DNA of 64,000 bases, taken from Morchella semilibera (Eukaryota; Ascomycota; Pezizomycetes; Pezizales; Morchellaceae). The position numbers were made by a program, and so were the translations under genes. Position 1 is the stretch's first letter. Each line of letters starts with the position of its first letter. Below are positions 14,694 through 25,800 of the stretch, one piece after another. The notes beneath the pieces were generated by a model. The model was not told the origin of the DNA. It saw only the letters and a list, made by a program, of their open reading frames with translations, and ran no database searches. Location of the stretch: assembly GCA_009192285.1 (NCBI GenBank), contig WBVU01000010.1, positions 1,176,111 through 1,240,110 on the forward strand, read 5' to 3'.

Positions 14694-17600
14694 ATGGACA
14701 TTTCATCGGGAGTTTCGCAAGAAAGACCAAAGGACTTCCTTACATCCGCTACAAGCCCCTCCCTCCAAGTTTCTCGCCCCGTTCCATCAAACTCAGGCTC
14801 ATCCCCTTTATCTGAAATAGAACCGGAGCATCAAATAGTAGATATGTCTGTTGAGGGTACTCAAACCAAAGTACCAAAGAATCTAGGAGATGTTGCAGGT
14901 TTAGAAACCTCGGGACTTATCGCCCAGGCTGTGGACCAGGAAGTTCTAGAGAAGGAAATCGCGTTAAAGGTAATTTTACGTGCATTTGCCTACATGAGCT
15001 TGTAAAGGTCACCAACTGACAGGCTCTCATGTATGTATATAGGCAGATCAGGCGATTGCTGATAGAGAGAACGAGCTTGATGAAAAAAGACTAGGAAGGG
15101 CTAAAAATGAAAAAGAGTATATACTTATCATTGGGAGCGCCTTTAACAACTTAACTAAATTAAAAATAGGAAACTTGTGTATTCCCTTGAGAGGATTCAA
15201 GAAAAACTCAACCATACAAGGACGAAGCTGAGTGAAAAACCAGAGCTTCGTGTACAGATCATGGAGACCCGAGAGAAGATAAACGCGCACGATCAGGATA
15301 TAGCAGACATAAAAGCTCGTATTGATGCCCGAAATACCAAAACTGTTGGACATTTGACCGCCCCAGCACTAGCAGCTACTGAAAGATTACCTACAGAAAC
15401 TGAAAGGGAGTTTCTTATCAGTGGGTCTCAAATTATAAAATAAGAACTACCACTGACGAATTTAGGAACTGGTAAAATCACGCCATTTTCGCAAGTGCCT
15501 GGTGCAGAGAGGTCCAATATAGACACCAGGAAGGGAATTGATGACTCTGGTTATAGTTCAATGGTTAAGATGTCCCATCAGAACTTGAGAAGGCCAGGAT
15601 TTCAAGAGGATATATCCTTTAAGCGTGAAACGAGCTCAGAAGAGGAAGGCGAGATACCTAAAGAGCGCCACCACTTAGAGAGCACTAGAGCCAAGACTCA
15701 AAGACCCAAGAATTCTGAATCCACTATACAGAGCTCATCCAGAAAGCCTAAGAGGCGTGAAGTATTGCCACACAGCGAGGACGAGGACTACTCGCCCGGG
15801 CCGCCAAAGAAAATAAAAAAGGGGCACCGGAAGAGGACCAATGAGGATGAGGATGAGGATGAGGATGAGGATGAGGATGATGATGAGGATGATTTCACTA
15901 TAGCTACGGCTATGAGCGAGGATGGTACGGATGATGATGATTATATTGGTGAAGAGGAAGCCACAACTGCGAAATCCCGAAAGAGAAAAGCAAAGTCAGT
16001 AGAGGTTAATGACTTGCAAAGTCTGGATGATGGAGATGAAAAGTATTATCAGAAAAGATTAAAGAAGTGGTCACTTTCCCGCCGCATAGCTAGGGATCGG
16101 GAAAATAAATCGAAGGGTAGTACCGACAAAGACTCGAATTTCGATTCTGAGCTCGAAGAATGGTACATGCCCCACCCAAACAAAGCAGATGCGGTTTTCA
16201 GCGGAGGCTTCAAAATACCAGGGGACATATTCCCTTCCCTTTTCGATTACCAAAAAGTCGGAGTACAATGGCTCTGGGAGCTTCACGCCCAGGACGCCGG
16301 CGGAATTATTGGTGATGAAATGGGACTCGGAAAAACCATTCAGATAATCTCCTTTATCGCAGGTCTACATCATAGTAACATGCTACGAAACCCAGTTCTC
16401 ATAGTTGCCCCGGCTACCGTCTTGAAACAATGGGCGAACGAATTTCATCTATGGTGGCCGCCGTTGAGGGTATCCATTCTTCATAGTAGTGGTAGTGGAA
16501 TGTTAAATATTAAGCAAGAAGAAGATTATGATGAACTTCTCGAGGAAGGGAAATCATTTTCCGGGAGAAAGTTTCAGGCAGGGGCAAGGAGGATTGTGAG
16601 GAAGGTTTTTGATAAAGGCTTGTCTTTCTTGATATATATTATTCATAAATGATGCCACTGACTCGTCTCTAGGACATGTCCTTATTACAACATATGCTGG
16701 ACTTAAGAGTTATGGTGACTTACTACTAGATAAGGAATGGGAGTATGCAATTCTCGATGAAGGACACAAAATTCGCAACCCTAACGCTGAGATATCGCTC
16801 TCATGCAAAAAACTTAAGGTGAATACCATTTACCCTAAATATATCCTCTACTAAAGGTTCAAAGACTCGTCACCGGATAATCCTTTCTGGAACTCCTCTG
16901 CAAAATAACCTATCTGAGCTTTGGAGTCTCTTTGATTTTGTCTTCCCCGGTCGTCTTGGAACTTTACCTATTTTCCAGAATGAGTTCGCAACGCCAATAA
17001 AGATGGGCGGTTACTCTAATGCCTCAAATGTTCAAGTTCAGACTGCCTACAAATGCGCAGTTGTTCTACGTGAACTCATCAGTCCTTACCTGCTGCGCCG
17101 ACTTAAAGTCGATGTTGCTGCAGATCTGCCAAGCAAGAATGAACTTGTTCTATTTTGCAAACTGACCAAAATACAAAGGGACGAGTACGAAAAATTTCTA
17201 GAAAGTAAGGAATGTAGGCAAATTTTAGACGGGAAACTAAACAGTCTGTTTGGAATTGATATACTGAGAAAGATATGCAACCATCCCGACTTGGTGGATC
17301 GGGATACACTTATGCGTGTAAGTTTAGTTATGCTCTTAATGGCCATATCATTTATTGACCAAGATAAAGACGAAAGCCTATGAGTATGGAAAAGGCGCAT
17401 ATTCTGGGAAAATGCAGATTACAAAATCACTCCTACAACTTTGGAAACAACAAGGCCATCGCACACTCTTATTTGCTCAAACCCGCCAAATGCTCGATAT
17501 TCTAGAAAGTTTCGTCAAGAGTTTCCAGGGCTTCAATTATCGGCGTATGGACGGCAATACTATAATCCAGCACCGACAGGAACTAGTCGACGAGTTTAAT

Positions 17601-18795
17601 AGAGACCCTGGCATCGACGTCTTTTTACTAACTACAAAGGTTGGCGGTTTGGGAGTTAACCTGACTGGCGCAGATAGAGTTATCATTTTTGATCCTGATT
17701 GGTATGCCCTGGTGAACAAAACAGTTTTTTTATACCTAACTAATTAGAGGATTAAATAAAGGAATCCCTCAACGGATATGCAAGCCCGAGAGAGAGCTTG
17801 GAGACTTGGGCAAAAAAAGTCGGTCACCATTTACAGGCTATTAACGGCAGGAACAATTGAAGAAAAAATATACCATCGGCAGATATACAAACAACATCTT
17901 GCGTCGAAGGTTCTTACTGATCCAAACCAGAAGCGGTTTTTCAAAGTCCGTACATAGTATGATTCCTTTGCGGATCGCCCATGCTAATTCTCATACAGGC
18001 GGAAGATATGCATGACCTGTTCAAATTGGGCGACTCGACAGTTGGCACTGAGACAGGGAATATGTTCCAAGGCGCCGAGAAAGTATACAGCGAGGACATC
18101 CCTTCAGTCGCCACAGCAGCACCAGAGAACGACGATGACCCCACTGAGCTGCGCAAGATTGCGGGGGTAGCTGCGTTAGAAAGCCTGTATGTATTTCCCG
18201 ACATCTCCGTATTTCTTTTGTACCGCTAACCATGGAACTCAGTTCCAACGACGGTGGAGAGGAAGGTACTTCGAGCCAAGGCAAAACAGATGAAATTCGG
18301 TTCATGGAAAGCATTTTCGGCGGCTCCGGCGTCCTCAGTGCGTTAGAGCACGATACTGTAATGAATGCCTCCAATACTCAGGTTAATCACGCAGAAAAAC
18401 AGGCTACAAAGGTCGCTGAGGCCGCTGCAAAGGCACTGCGAGAATCTATCAGGGTAACCCAAGCTGCCTCTATTGGGACTGTAACCTGGACGGGGAAATT
18501 TGGCAGCGCTGGAAAGGACGAAAGCGAAGAACTGCCCGTCATTCCTACCGCAGCAGGCTTGTTAGCTACAATGCGGAGAAGAAATAACGCTACCGGAGGA
18601 GGAGGCGCTAGCTCTAATTTAAATTCGAGGGCTGGGAGTAGGAGCTCAAGCGTAAAGCCCGTTATCATCAGGGAAACCATCGCCACGGCAAGATCAACCA
18701 AAGGGAACGGATTGATTATGAGCTTGCGAGAGTATATGAAAAACAAGGCGGGAATGCAACATCGGGGGAAATATCTGAATTCGCAAAGGGGATAA
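14694..18795 (+). CDS. rad26: Transcription-coupled repair SNF2 ATPase Rad26/CSB (ERCC6)
   Basis: SNF2-family translocase that recognises RNA polymerase II stalled at DNA damage and starts transcription-coupled nucleotide excision repair. Ten exons: 14694-14969, 15043-15116, 15170-15420, 15466-16617, 16673-16818, 16865-17317, 17364-17701, 17762-17945, 17999-18186 and 18243-18795 (exon 7 could instead start at 17370). N-terminal coiled-coil-like helices (about 85-180) precede an acidic DEDEDED tract and basic patches, then the ATPase core: [11 protein letters not shown] (Walker A), [17 protein letters not shown] and the C-lobe [17 protein letters not shown] and [10 protein letters not shown]. 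Two oddities: the intron after exon 4 begins GC, and the conserved C-terminal winged-helix region continues in other frames beyond the stop ([13 protein letters not shown], then EFRHMLKEIAVL, then WSLKKEFL ending about 18906). In the frame given the protein is about 1204 residues. Confidence 0.9.
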
Positions 18796-19015
18796 TTGAA
18801 GTCGGAGACAAGCAGAGGATGGATGAATTCAGGCACATGTTGAAGGAGATAGCGGTACTAAAAGAGAGGACAGGACTTGGAGCTTGAAGAAAGAGTTTCT
18901 GTGAGGGTAATTTAGAATATCTACATAATTACGAGCTCATGTTTTTATGCCATTACATCCCAGCATCGCTTCTTATATTTTAGAAAAATTTGCAAGCAGA
19001 TACTATTTGTATATA

Positions 19016-19352
19016 GCGATGGGGCACGAGACAAGTTGCCTCGAGACTAATTATAAGTCTCGAGACTTTCAGAAAGACAAGACGAGATCTAAGGGTTGGC
19101 AAGACAAGACAAGGCAGGACTAGGTCTGAAGTCTCGGGACTTTTTGGACACCTAAATATGCTCCCCAGCCACTTTTTGGACACCTGAATATACTCCCCAG
19201 CCATTAACATTCATGATTATATAGGTTCTCCAGAAACTAGGTCACATGACCAAAAGTCTCGAGACTTTGACGGGACTAGAGTAGACCGTTGTCTTTGCAA
19301 GGCAAGACGAGACTTCCCCAAGTCTCGTCTCGTCTCGTCTCGTGACCATCAC
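19016..19352. mobile_element. CGAGAC-rich inverted-repeat element, ~337 bp
   Basis: Left end GCGATGGGGCACGAGACAA and right end TCGTCTCGTGACCATCAC form terminal inverted repeats with few mismatches. The interior is filled with short AGTCTCGAGACTT palindromes and CGTCT repeats. The flanks look alike (TATTTGTATAT before, TATTTTTATAT after) and could be a worn target-site duplication. It holds a 32-bp tandem repeat at 19139-19203. No reading frame of interest. Confidence 0.55.
19139..19203. repeat. 32-bp tandem duplication inside the CGAGAC element
   Basis: The unit beginning ACTTTTTGGACACCTAAATA is repeated head to tail once, with two base differences between the copies. It is probably a local duplication. 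Confidence 0.8.
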
Positions 19353-19613
19353 TATTTTTATATCTTCAAACAAGCTCTTTCGAGAGATAGGAGTACAATG
19401 GTATTGTAGTTTCCTCCACTAAATTAATACAATGTACTTCTACACAGTGACACCCCTCATGTGTGGGGCTGAAAACCACATCAACAAGTACCATAGAATT
19501 ATTAGCATTTGTTGGAAGGGGTGTTAGCATTGTCTCGATGGGCTTATGACTAAGGAGATGAGGGTTAAAACCACACCAAGGCCCAATTCGACGCTACTCT
19601 AGGCGTCCAAATT

Positions 19614-19713
19614 AAGGTTTTGGTCAAATTTGAGCTCTTGGCGGGCTATCCCACACCAAAAGCGGTCGCCAAGAACTAAAAATTTAGACTCAGAAGTTGG
19701 TTGCTAAAACCTT
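19614..19713. repeat. Imperfect foldback repeat, ~100 bp
   Basis: AAGGTTTTGGTCAA at the left pairs with TTGGTTGCTAAAACCTT at the right, and the inner CTCTTGGCG pairs with CGCCAAGAAC. Mismatches are frequent, so this is an old element or a structured relic. Confidence 0.45.
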
Positions 19714-20031
19714 TATAGCCAAAGTACCCCTGTCTGGTGGCCTAAACCAACCGCTTAATATTGGGAAATTAATCCCACGACGGAGCTTAGAGGATTCTAG
19801 AATGCTGAGTCCATTCTTCATGAGCATGTAACATGTTTTCAAAATACTGTAGATTAATGTAGGACTTATGTAAAGGTGCGTGCTTCGTAACTCGATTTTG
19901 TTTCGCTAGTGTTTCTTGCGGTAGTGTTCCAGCAACCATTTTTGGTATTACTTGCTTGAGAACCGGCAAAAGTCCTATAGTAGGTTCGCACAGTAGAGTG
20001 CTCTAGGGTGGGTTGTAGCTGCGTATGTGGG

Positions 20032-20172
20032 TAATACTCGTATGTACTTTCCTGACGTTTGTAAAAATGACCACTATTGCATACCATCCATACAAGTGCG
20101 CGCCAAGTCCGAAATTTAGTATGGTATGCAATGGTGGTCCCCTTTACAAACGTCAGGAAAGTACGAGTATTA
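20032..20172. mobile_element. MITE-like foldback with ~55 bp arms, 141 bp
   Basis: TAATACTCGTATGTACTTTC at the left, continuing CTGACGTTTGTAAA, is matched by the reverse complement at the right (GTCAGGAAAGTACGAGTATTA). The arms extend inwards through GACCA-TATTGCATACCA and TGGTATGCAA-TGGTC with one small indel. A TA at each end could be a target-site duplication, as in Tc1/mariner-type elements, but that is inference. Confidence 0.7.
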
Positions 20173-20794
20173 TAATTTGTAGCCAGACAGCATGTTTGGA
20201 AGACCGTCCTAAGTATAGCGACCTGGGTGGTGTTGTGCATCTTGTCAGCTCTTTTTTTTGCTTCTGTAGTACATACATGTAGTACAATACGGATCACGGA
20301 AGCCTAAAAATAGCCCAAGAAACCCCTGGCAACGAAAAAAACTGGCTCAAAGCGATCAGTGCCTGTGCAAAACCCTCCCGCCCTTCCAGGGTCCGAGGGA
20401 AGCTCTTTCCTGGACAGGAACTTCTCTTCTTATTCGTTGGTTTGACCCCCCTCCTTTCTCTGCTTGTCACTTTCCTCTCTCTCGCCTGTTTATTGATCAA
20501 TCCTTTTGTTGTTCTGTTTGTTTTCACTCGTTTCGTTGTTTTGATACCTGCGAACTGTTGCTGTGACCTCCCTGTCTGCCTCAGAAACGCAGGGGATTCG
20601 CCTGACAGACGATTACATTTACCATTCACCACCACAGTCGCTTTTCTCCTCTCGCATCCTCACTCTCGTTCTCACCCTCACTCACTCTTTTGTTCATCAC
20701 TTGTTAATTACCCCCCTTCGTACTCATCTTGGGTAAGGGGAGTTTTTCTCACAGAAATAAAAACAACTCGAAGTCTATCCCGTGGTCATTCAAC

Positions 20795-21827
20795 ATGCGA
20801 AATTTCCAATTAATTTTCGGCCTCGCGTTCTCGCTCTTAGCCGTGTCAACGTCAGCTCATCCAGATGCATCGGTTCCAAATGCGTTGATGCCCCGACAAG
20901 GTGTGTTCTTGAATCTTGGGTCCACCATTGATTGACTGGTATCAACGCATTATACTAATTTGTTTACAATAGATGCTACTACAACCGCAGCCAGTGGGGC
21001 CCCTACTGCCGGCTCAGGGAAGCGGTGCAAGGCGATGTCGATGAGACCCCCGTAGATACTTCCACAACAGAAGCTGATCCTGTGACGACGACCGACGGAA
21101 GTGGCTCAACTATCACCGTCGCCCCTTCGACTACAACCAATGCGTCGGGATCGAGGTCATCCTCCACCAAATCAAAGAAAATCTCAGCAGATGCGCCAGC
21201 GGGTGGTGTGGCTATGAAAACTCCCGGTGTTTATGATGGATATCAAATTTACAAAATTGGTGACCCGGTTACGTTCGTGTGGAATTATACAAGCCTCCAG
21301 GTCGCCCCAACCGCAATAAATGTACAAGCATACTGTACCGATGGTGCACAATACTTTCCCATTATGATGAATGCGAGTGCGGATACAACGGAGGCCATTT
21401 GGGACACAGGGCATATCAGAGTACAGCTTTGTCGAAGCTCCCTGTGTAAATACCCATCTGTATGTGATTGCTGTATCAGTTGGCTAATATTTGGAGGATT
21501 GCAGTGCGACATACACCCTCTTCATTTATGACAATGCGTATGCACCTACTGCAGTCGCCTCTCCAGGACATCTAGGGTCATATTCAGGGCTTACCTTCGG
21601 GATGTACACTCCTAAGCCTGCTATTCCTCTTGCTAGTATGAACCTCCTCCAGTTTACTCGTTTGGCCCTTTTGTACACCATACTGACAATTTCTCCTAGG
21701 CTTTGAATGTGCTACATGCGACCCCAGTTCAGCAAGTACTGTGGACATAAGGGCGCTTGGGGTTTCTGTTGGCATGGGACTGGTCACCGCTTTGAGCTTC
21801 ACATGGTTTGTGGCGGGTGTGTTGTAA
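20795..21827 (+). CDS. Secreted or membrane-anchored fungal DUF7137-like protein
   Basis: Likely a cell-surface protein of unknown biochemical role. Four exons: 20795-20900, 20973-21445, 21505-21635 and 21700-21827. It starts with a signal peptide (MRNFQLIFGLAFSLLAVSTS, cleavage near the following Ala-His), then a Thr/Ser/Gly-rich linker, then a domain with GYQIYKIGDPVTFVWNYTSL, FIYDNAYAPTAV and FGMYTP that I recognise as the fungal DUF7137 type, and a hydrophobic C-terminus (VGMGLVTALSFTWFVAGVL) fitting a membrane or GPI anchor. Exon 2 cannot be read in one frame: the linker needs a shift near 21015-21025 and the domain another near 21408 (after WDTG). Both look like one missing base in a short G run. 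The family name comes from memory; the fold and location are inference. Confidence 0.7.
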
Positions 21828-22826
21828 AACATAAGGTTTAAATGGATTATTGGTTTGGCTCATAGCGCTCTACTCGGATGCTCAACAATTGGTACCCCTC
21901 CTGTGTGGATATCATAGGCGGTCCCATTGCCCTTTTCCTTCTCTTTTCTTTTTAGCCTCCCCCCCCCCCCCCCTTTTTTTTTTTTTTTTTACTCTCGCAT
22001 CAGCATTCCACCGCATCGGGATTTGGTACTAATGAAATACTTTTCTATATATCCCTTTTCGCTCCAAATTTAATTGGAATCACATTATTATTCATTCTTC
22101 TTTCTATTATTACTAACGCTAGGTTATATTCACGACGTGGGTGAATGATTTGTGGGCTACGAACCAATTGAATGGGAGGGGGGAGGGGAGGTGCTAAATA
22201 CGCGGAGGGCTGTTTGATCAATATGTTAGTCTTTTGCATTTTTGTACCGGCGCGGCGGTGCTCTTTTTTTTTTTTTTTTTTTTCATAGCTATGTATATGT
22301 CCGACTTTTCTTGTTAGTTTAGGAGTGCATGATAGTAAATAGATTTTGCCGGGGACTGCTTCAAAAGTGAATCACGTATCATTGACCCTACGAACCCTGT
22401 CGCTAGTGCTCTAGAGCTAGAAAACTAGGACTGTGATGTTAATAATTTTTGTGATTGGCTCTAGCTCTTGGAGCCACTATATAGCAGAACTCCGATTTAA
22501 AAGAGAATCAATAGGGTGTTACTCAATTCATTGGCTAAAAGGTTGACATTAGTTATCGAGACCATAATCTTATCTGGTCTTGGCAGGGACGTGTTCCCTC
22601 GAACGCGTGAAGAAGCAGACGCGAATTCTATTAATTCAATCTGGACACCACTCCTGACAACACTGCCGGCGACGAATTCTCAATTACTTAACTCCTTGAA
22701 CACTTTTGGTTAATCGGCTATAAAAACCACAAGTAATCATCGCGATCTCTGTTGGGGTAAGATAGAGTTTAAACCGGATATCCGCTCCACGACCTCCACT
22801 ACCGCTTCCTACTCAAATCACAAAAG
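21828..22826. other. Intergenic between DUF7137 gene and POL1
   Basis: Holds a long C-run followed by a T-run (about 21959-21990), a second T-run (about 22266-22283) and a weak 75-bp foldback (about 22404-22478, arms with CTAGAGCTAGA). An ACGCGT box (22603-22608) and a TATAAAA (about 22720) lie upstream of POL1. No gene is seen. Confidence 0.6.
22603..22608. promoter_or_regulatory. MCB-like box upstream of POL1
   Basis: ACGCGT lies 219 bp upstream of the POL1 start codon. In yeasts this MluI cell-cycle box binds MBF and drives G1/S transcription of replication genes including POL1. The match is exact, but the hexamer also occurs elsewhere in the window at about chance level, so function is inference. 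Confidence 0.35.
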
Positions 22827-25800
22827 ATGGAGCGCCCCCGCCGTACCGGTACAAAACGTACCCCACATGAGAAATTTGCTGAGCTTCGTAAGCTCAAGGA
22901 ATCGGGAAAAACTCGCCTCTCCACATATGAGGTTGAGAAGGAGGAGGAACTCTATGAAGAGGTCAGTGAGGATGAGTATAAGAAAGTTGTCCGCGACAGG
23001 CTAGCACAAGATGATTTTGTCGTCGATGACAATGGTGAGGGATACATAGATAATGGTATGGACGATGGGGCGATGAAGGGAGGGTTGGGGGAAACTATGA
23101 CGAGGAAAGTGATGGGGGGAGAAAAAGGGAAAAAGAGAAGAGCACGAAAAGGAAGCGCGAAGATGAAGCGAAGAGAAGGGTGGAGAGAGATAAGGATATT
23201 ACTAAATATTTCAGTTCCGCGAATATCGTGCCAACTGTCAGACCAAAGAAGGTATCTATTAATTTAATTCTTGCCCCTACCTATACAGCTTTGCTTAATC
23301 AGGATTATATGGTAAGCCGATAGCCACGGAAGATGATAAAGATTTCATGAACTCCCTATTCGTCGAAATTGATAATGGGCTTCCTACCCGGTGTCGCATC
23401 CTCTAAACGCACCCGGGAAGAACCTCCAGCCCGCAAGGCCCGCCGTCTTTCCCCCGCTTTGGGAAACAGGAAGAAGCCCCCCGTCTTCGGCAAACCTAAT
23501 CATAACACGAGACCCTCTATCCCGAGTCCACTCCCTGCGATAGGTGGAACTGATGACGACGAAGATGAATACGGCGCCCCAGTCGCTGATGACGATATAC
23601 TCATGTCCGACGCTCAGATTCCGCCTTCCTCTCCTCTGGCAGGCGCCCAACAACACAAAAAAGTTGCCTTCAAGCAGGAAGAAGAGGACTCGGATGATGA
23701 TAACCTTACGATTGCGGAAGTAAGGGGGAACAAAGGGGTTAAGTCTGAAGCGGTTAACATATCTGCTTCGAGGCCCTCATCCATGAGAATCCCAGAGCAG
23801 CAACATGCTCCTAACACCTCACAGAAGCCAATTGCTATTGATCCATCTACATGGACGAACTTGGCAGGAAGTTTAAATGTTATGGACTCGTCACAGGTGG
23901 AGGGTGTTCAGTGTGGGAAACTAGCGGCTGAGGATGTCGTGGAGGATGATGGAAGTTTGAAGATGTTCTGGTTAGACTGCACAGAAATCTCGGGGTCCCT
24001 ATTTCTCTTTGGGAAGGTCATGGATAAAAGGAACAATAAATACGTCAGTGCGTTCTTGAAGATTGATGGAATCCAAAGGAGTCTGTTCTTTTTGCCAAAA
24101 GACGACGAGGAGATTGAAATGAATGATGTTTACGAAGAGGTCAGTTCAATATTGGAAAAAAATGGCATCACAGACTACAGGTCCAAATCCGCTTCCCGAA
24201 AATATGCATTTGACCTTGCTGGGGTTCCCAGGGAAGGCGATTACCTCAAGGTACAATATTCATATAAACGACCGCCACTGCAACAGAACCTTCAGGGCAA
24301 AACCTTCTCGCACGTTTTTGGTATCAATACATCATTGTTTGAACAGTTTGTCCTCTGCAGAAATGTAATGGGGCCCTGTTGGCTCAGGATTGAAGGTGGA
24401 GATTTCAATGCTATACAGAATTCATCATGGTGCAAACTGGAGGTCCAGGTTGAGAATCCTACCCAAATCACTGTGTTGGGCGATGACTCTTCAGAGCCAC
24501 CGCCACTTACACTCATGAGTATCGCCCTAAGGACGCATATGAATGCCAAAGAGAACAAACAGGAGATTATCGCTATATCTTGCAGAATCTACGAAAACGT
24601 AGGCCTAACTGATGCTGCATCGCCGGAGACACTACCATGCCAGACTTTCTCGGTGGTCAGGCCTGTTAACATGGTTTTTCCACAAGGATTCGAGATAGCC
24701 GCAGAGCGACACCGGGGGACGGTTAAACAAGAAAGGGATGAAAACATGTTGCTCTCCGTGTTCTTGGCGAAACTACAGCAGGTAGATCCGGATGTGTTAA
24801 TAGGGCATCAGCTTGAGAGTGTGGATTATAGCATTTTGCTTCATCGCATGAAAGAGCGGAAAACTCCACACTGGCACAGAATTGGTAGGATGAAGAGAAA
24901 TTCTTGGCCTCAACACGGAGGGAAAATGACGGGAGTCTTTTTCGCAGAACGACAATTAGTTTCCGGGAGATTAATGTGTGATCTTGCGAATGATCTTGGG
25001 AAATCACTTCTTACTAAGTGCCAGTCTTGGAGCCTTACGGAGATCTGTGAGCTTGTTCTTTCAGAGAAACGGCAAGAATTGGATAACGAGGAGGCACTAA
25101 AAACTTGGGCATCGAACGGGGAAGGATTACTGGATTACGTGCTACATTGTGAGGCGGATACATATTTCATTGCTGCAGTTGCGCTGAAAATCCAAATGTT
25201 ACCTCTCACCAAACAACTCACCAACCTTGCTGGCAACTCATGGGCCCGTACACTCACTGGGACCCGTGCAGAACGGAATGAATACATTCTCCTCCATGAA
25301 TTCTACCGTAACAAATTCGTCTGCCCTGATAAAGACTTTAGCAAGGGCAATAAAACCGCCAAAGCCCACGAGGAAGAAGGTATAGACGGAGAGGAGGCCG
25401 CCCCCGAAAAAAAGAAGGATAAATACAAGGGTGGTCTGGTTTTCGAGCCCGAGAAAGGGCTGTATGACAAATTCATCTTGGTCATGGACTTCAACTCGCT
25501 ATATCCTAGCATCATTCAGGAATACAACATATGTTTCACAACTGTTGAGAGGAATGATGAGGATGGGGATAAGGTTCCCGAGGTCCCTGAGGAACAAGCA
25601 TTAGGGATTTTGCCGAAGTTGATCAGTACGTTGGTCCAGAGGAGACGGCAAGTCAAGAATTTGATGAAGGACAAAAGTGCCACAGCGGTGCAGAGGTCAC
25701 AGGTTTGTTTATGGTTCTGGCTGTGAAGAGTGTGGCTGACTAGAGAATAGTGGGATATTAAACAACAGGCATTGAAGTTGACCGCAAACTCTATGTACGG

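Larger units (their letters stand above)
18796..20794. other. Intergenic with repeats; first ~110 bp hold shifted rad26 coding sequence
   Basis: 18796-18906 still encodes recognisable Rad26 C-terminus in two other frames (see findings). Beyond that lie the CGAGAC-rich element (19016-19352), a foldback (19614-19713) and another inverted-repeat element (20032-20172). The pyrimidine-rich tract 20430-20790 is the likely promoter and leader of the next gene. Confidence 0.6.

Noticed and set aside
15840-15895. GATGAG tandem repeat as a stand-alone repeat element
   Set aside because: It is in frame within rad26 exon 4 and encodes an acidic Asp-Glu tract, common in Rad26 proteins.
20294-20635. 113-codon minus-strand open frame upstream of the DUF7137 gene
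   Set aside because: Antisense of a pyrimidine-rich promoter/leader; Lys/Arg-rich by composition only.
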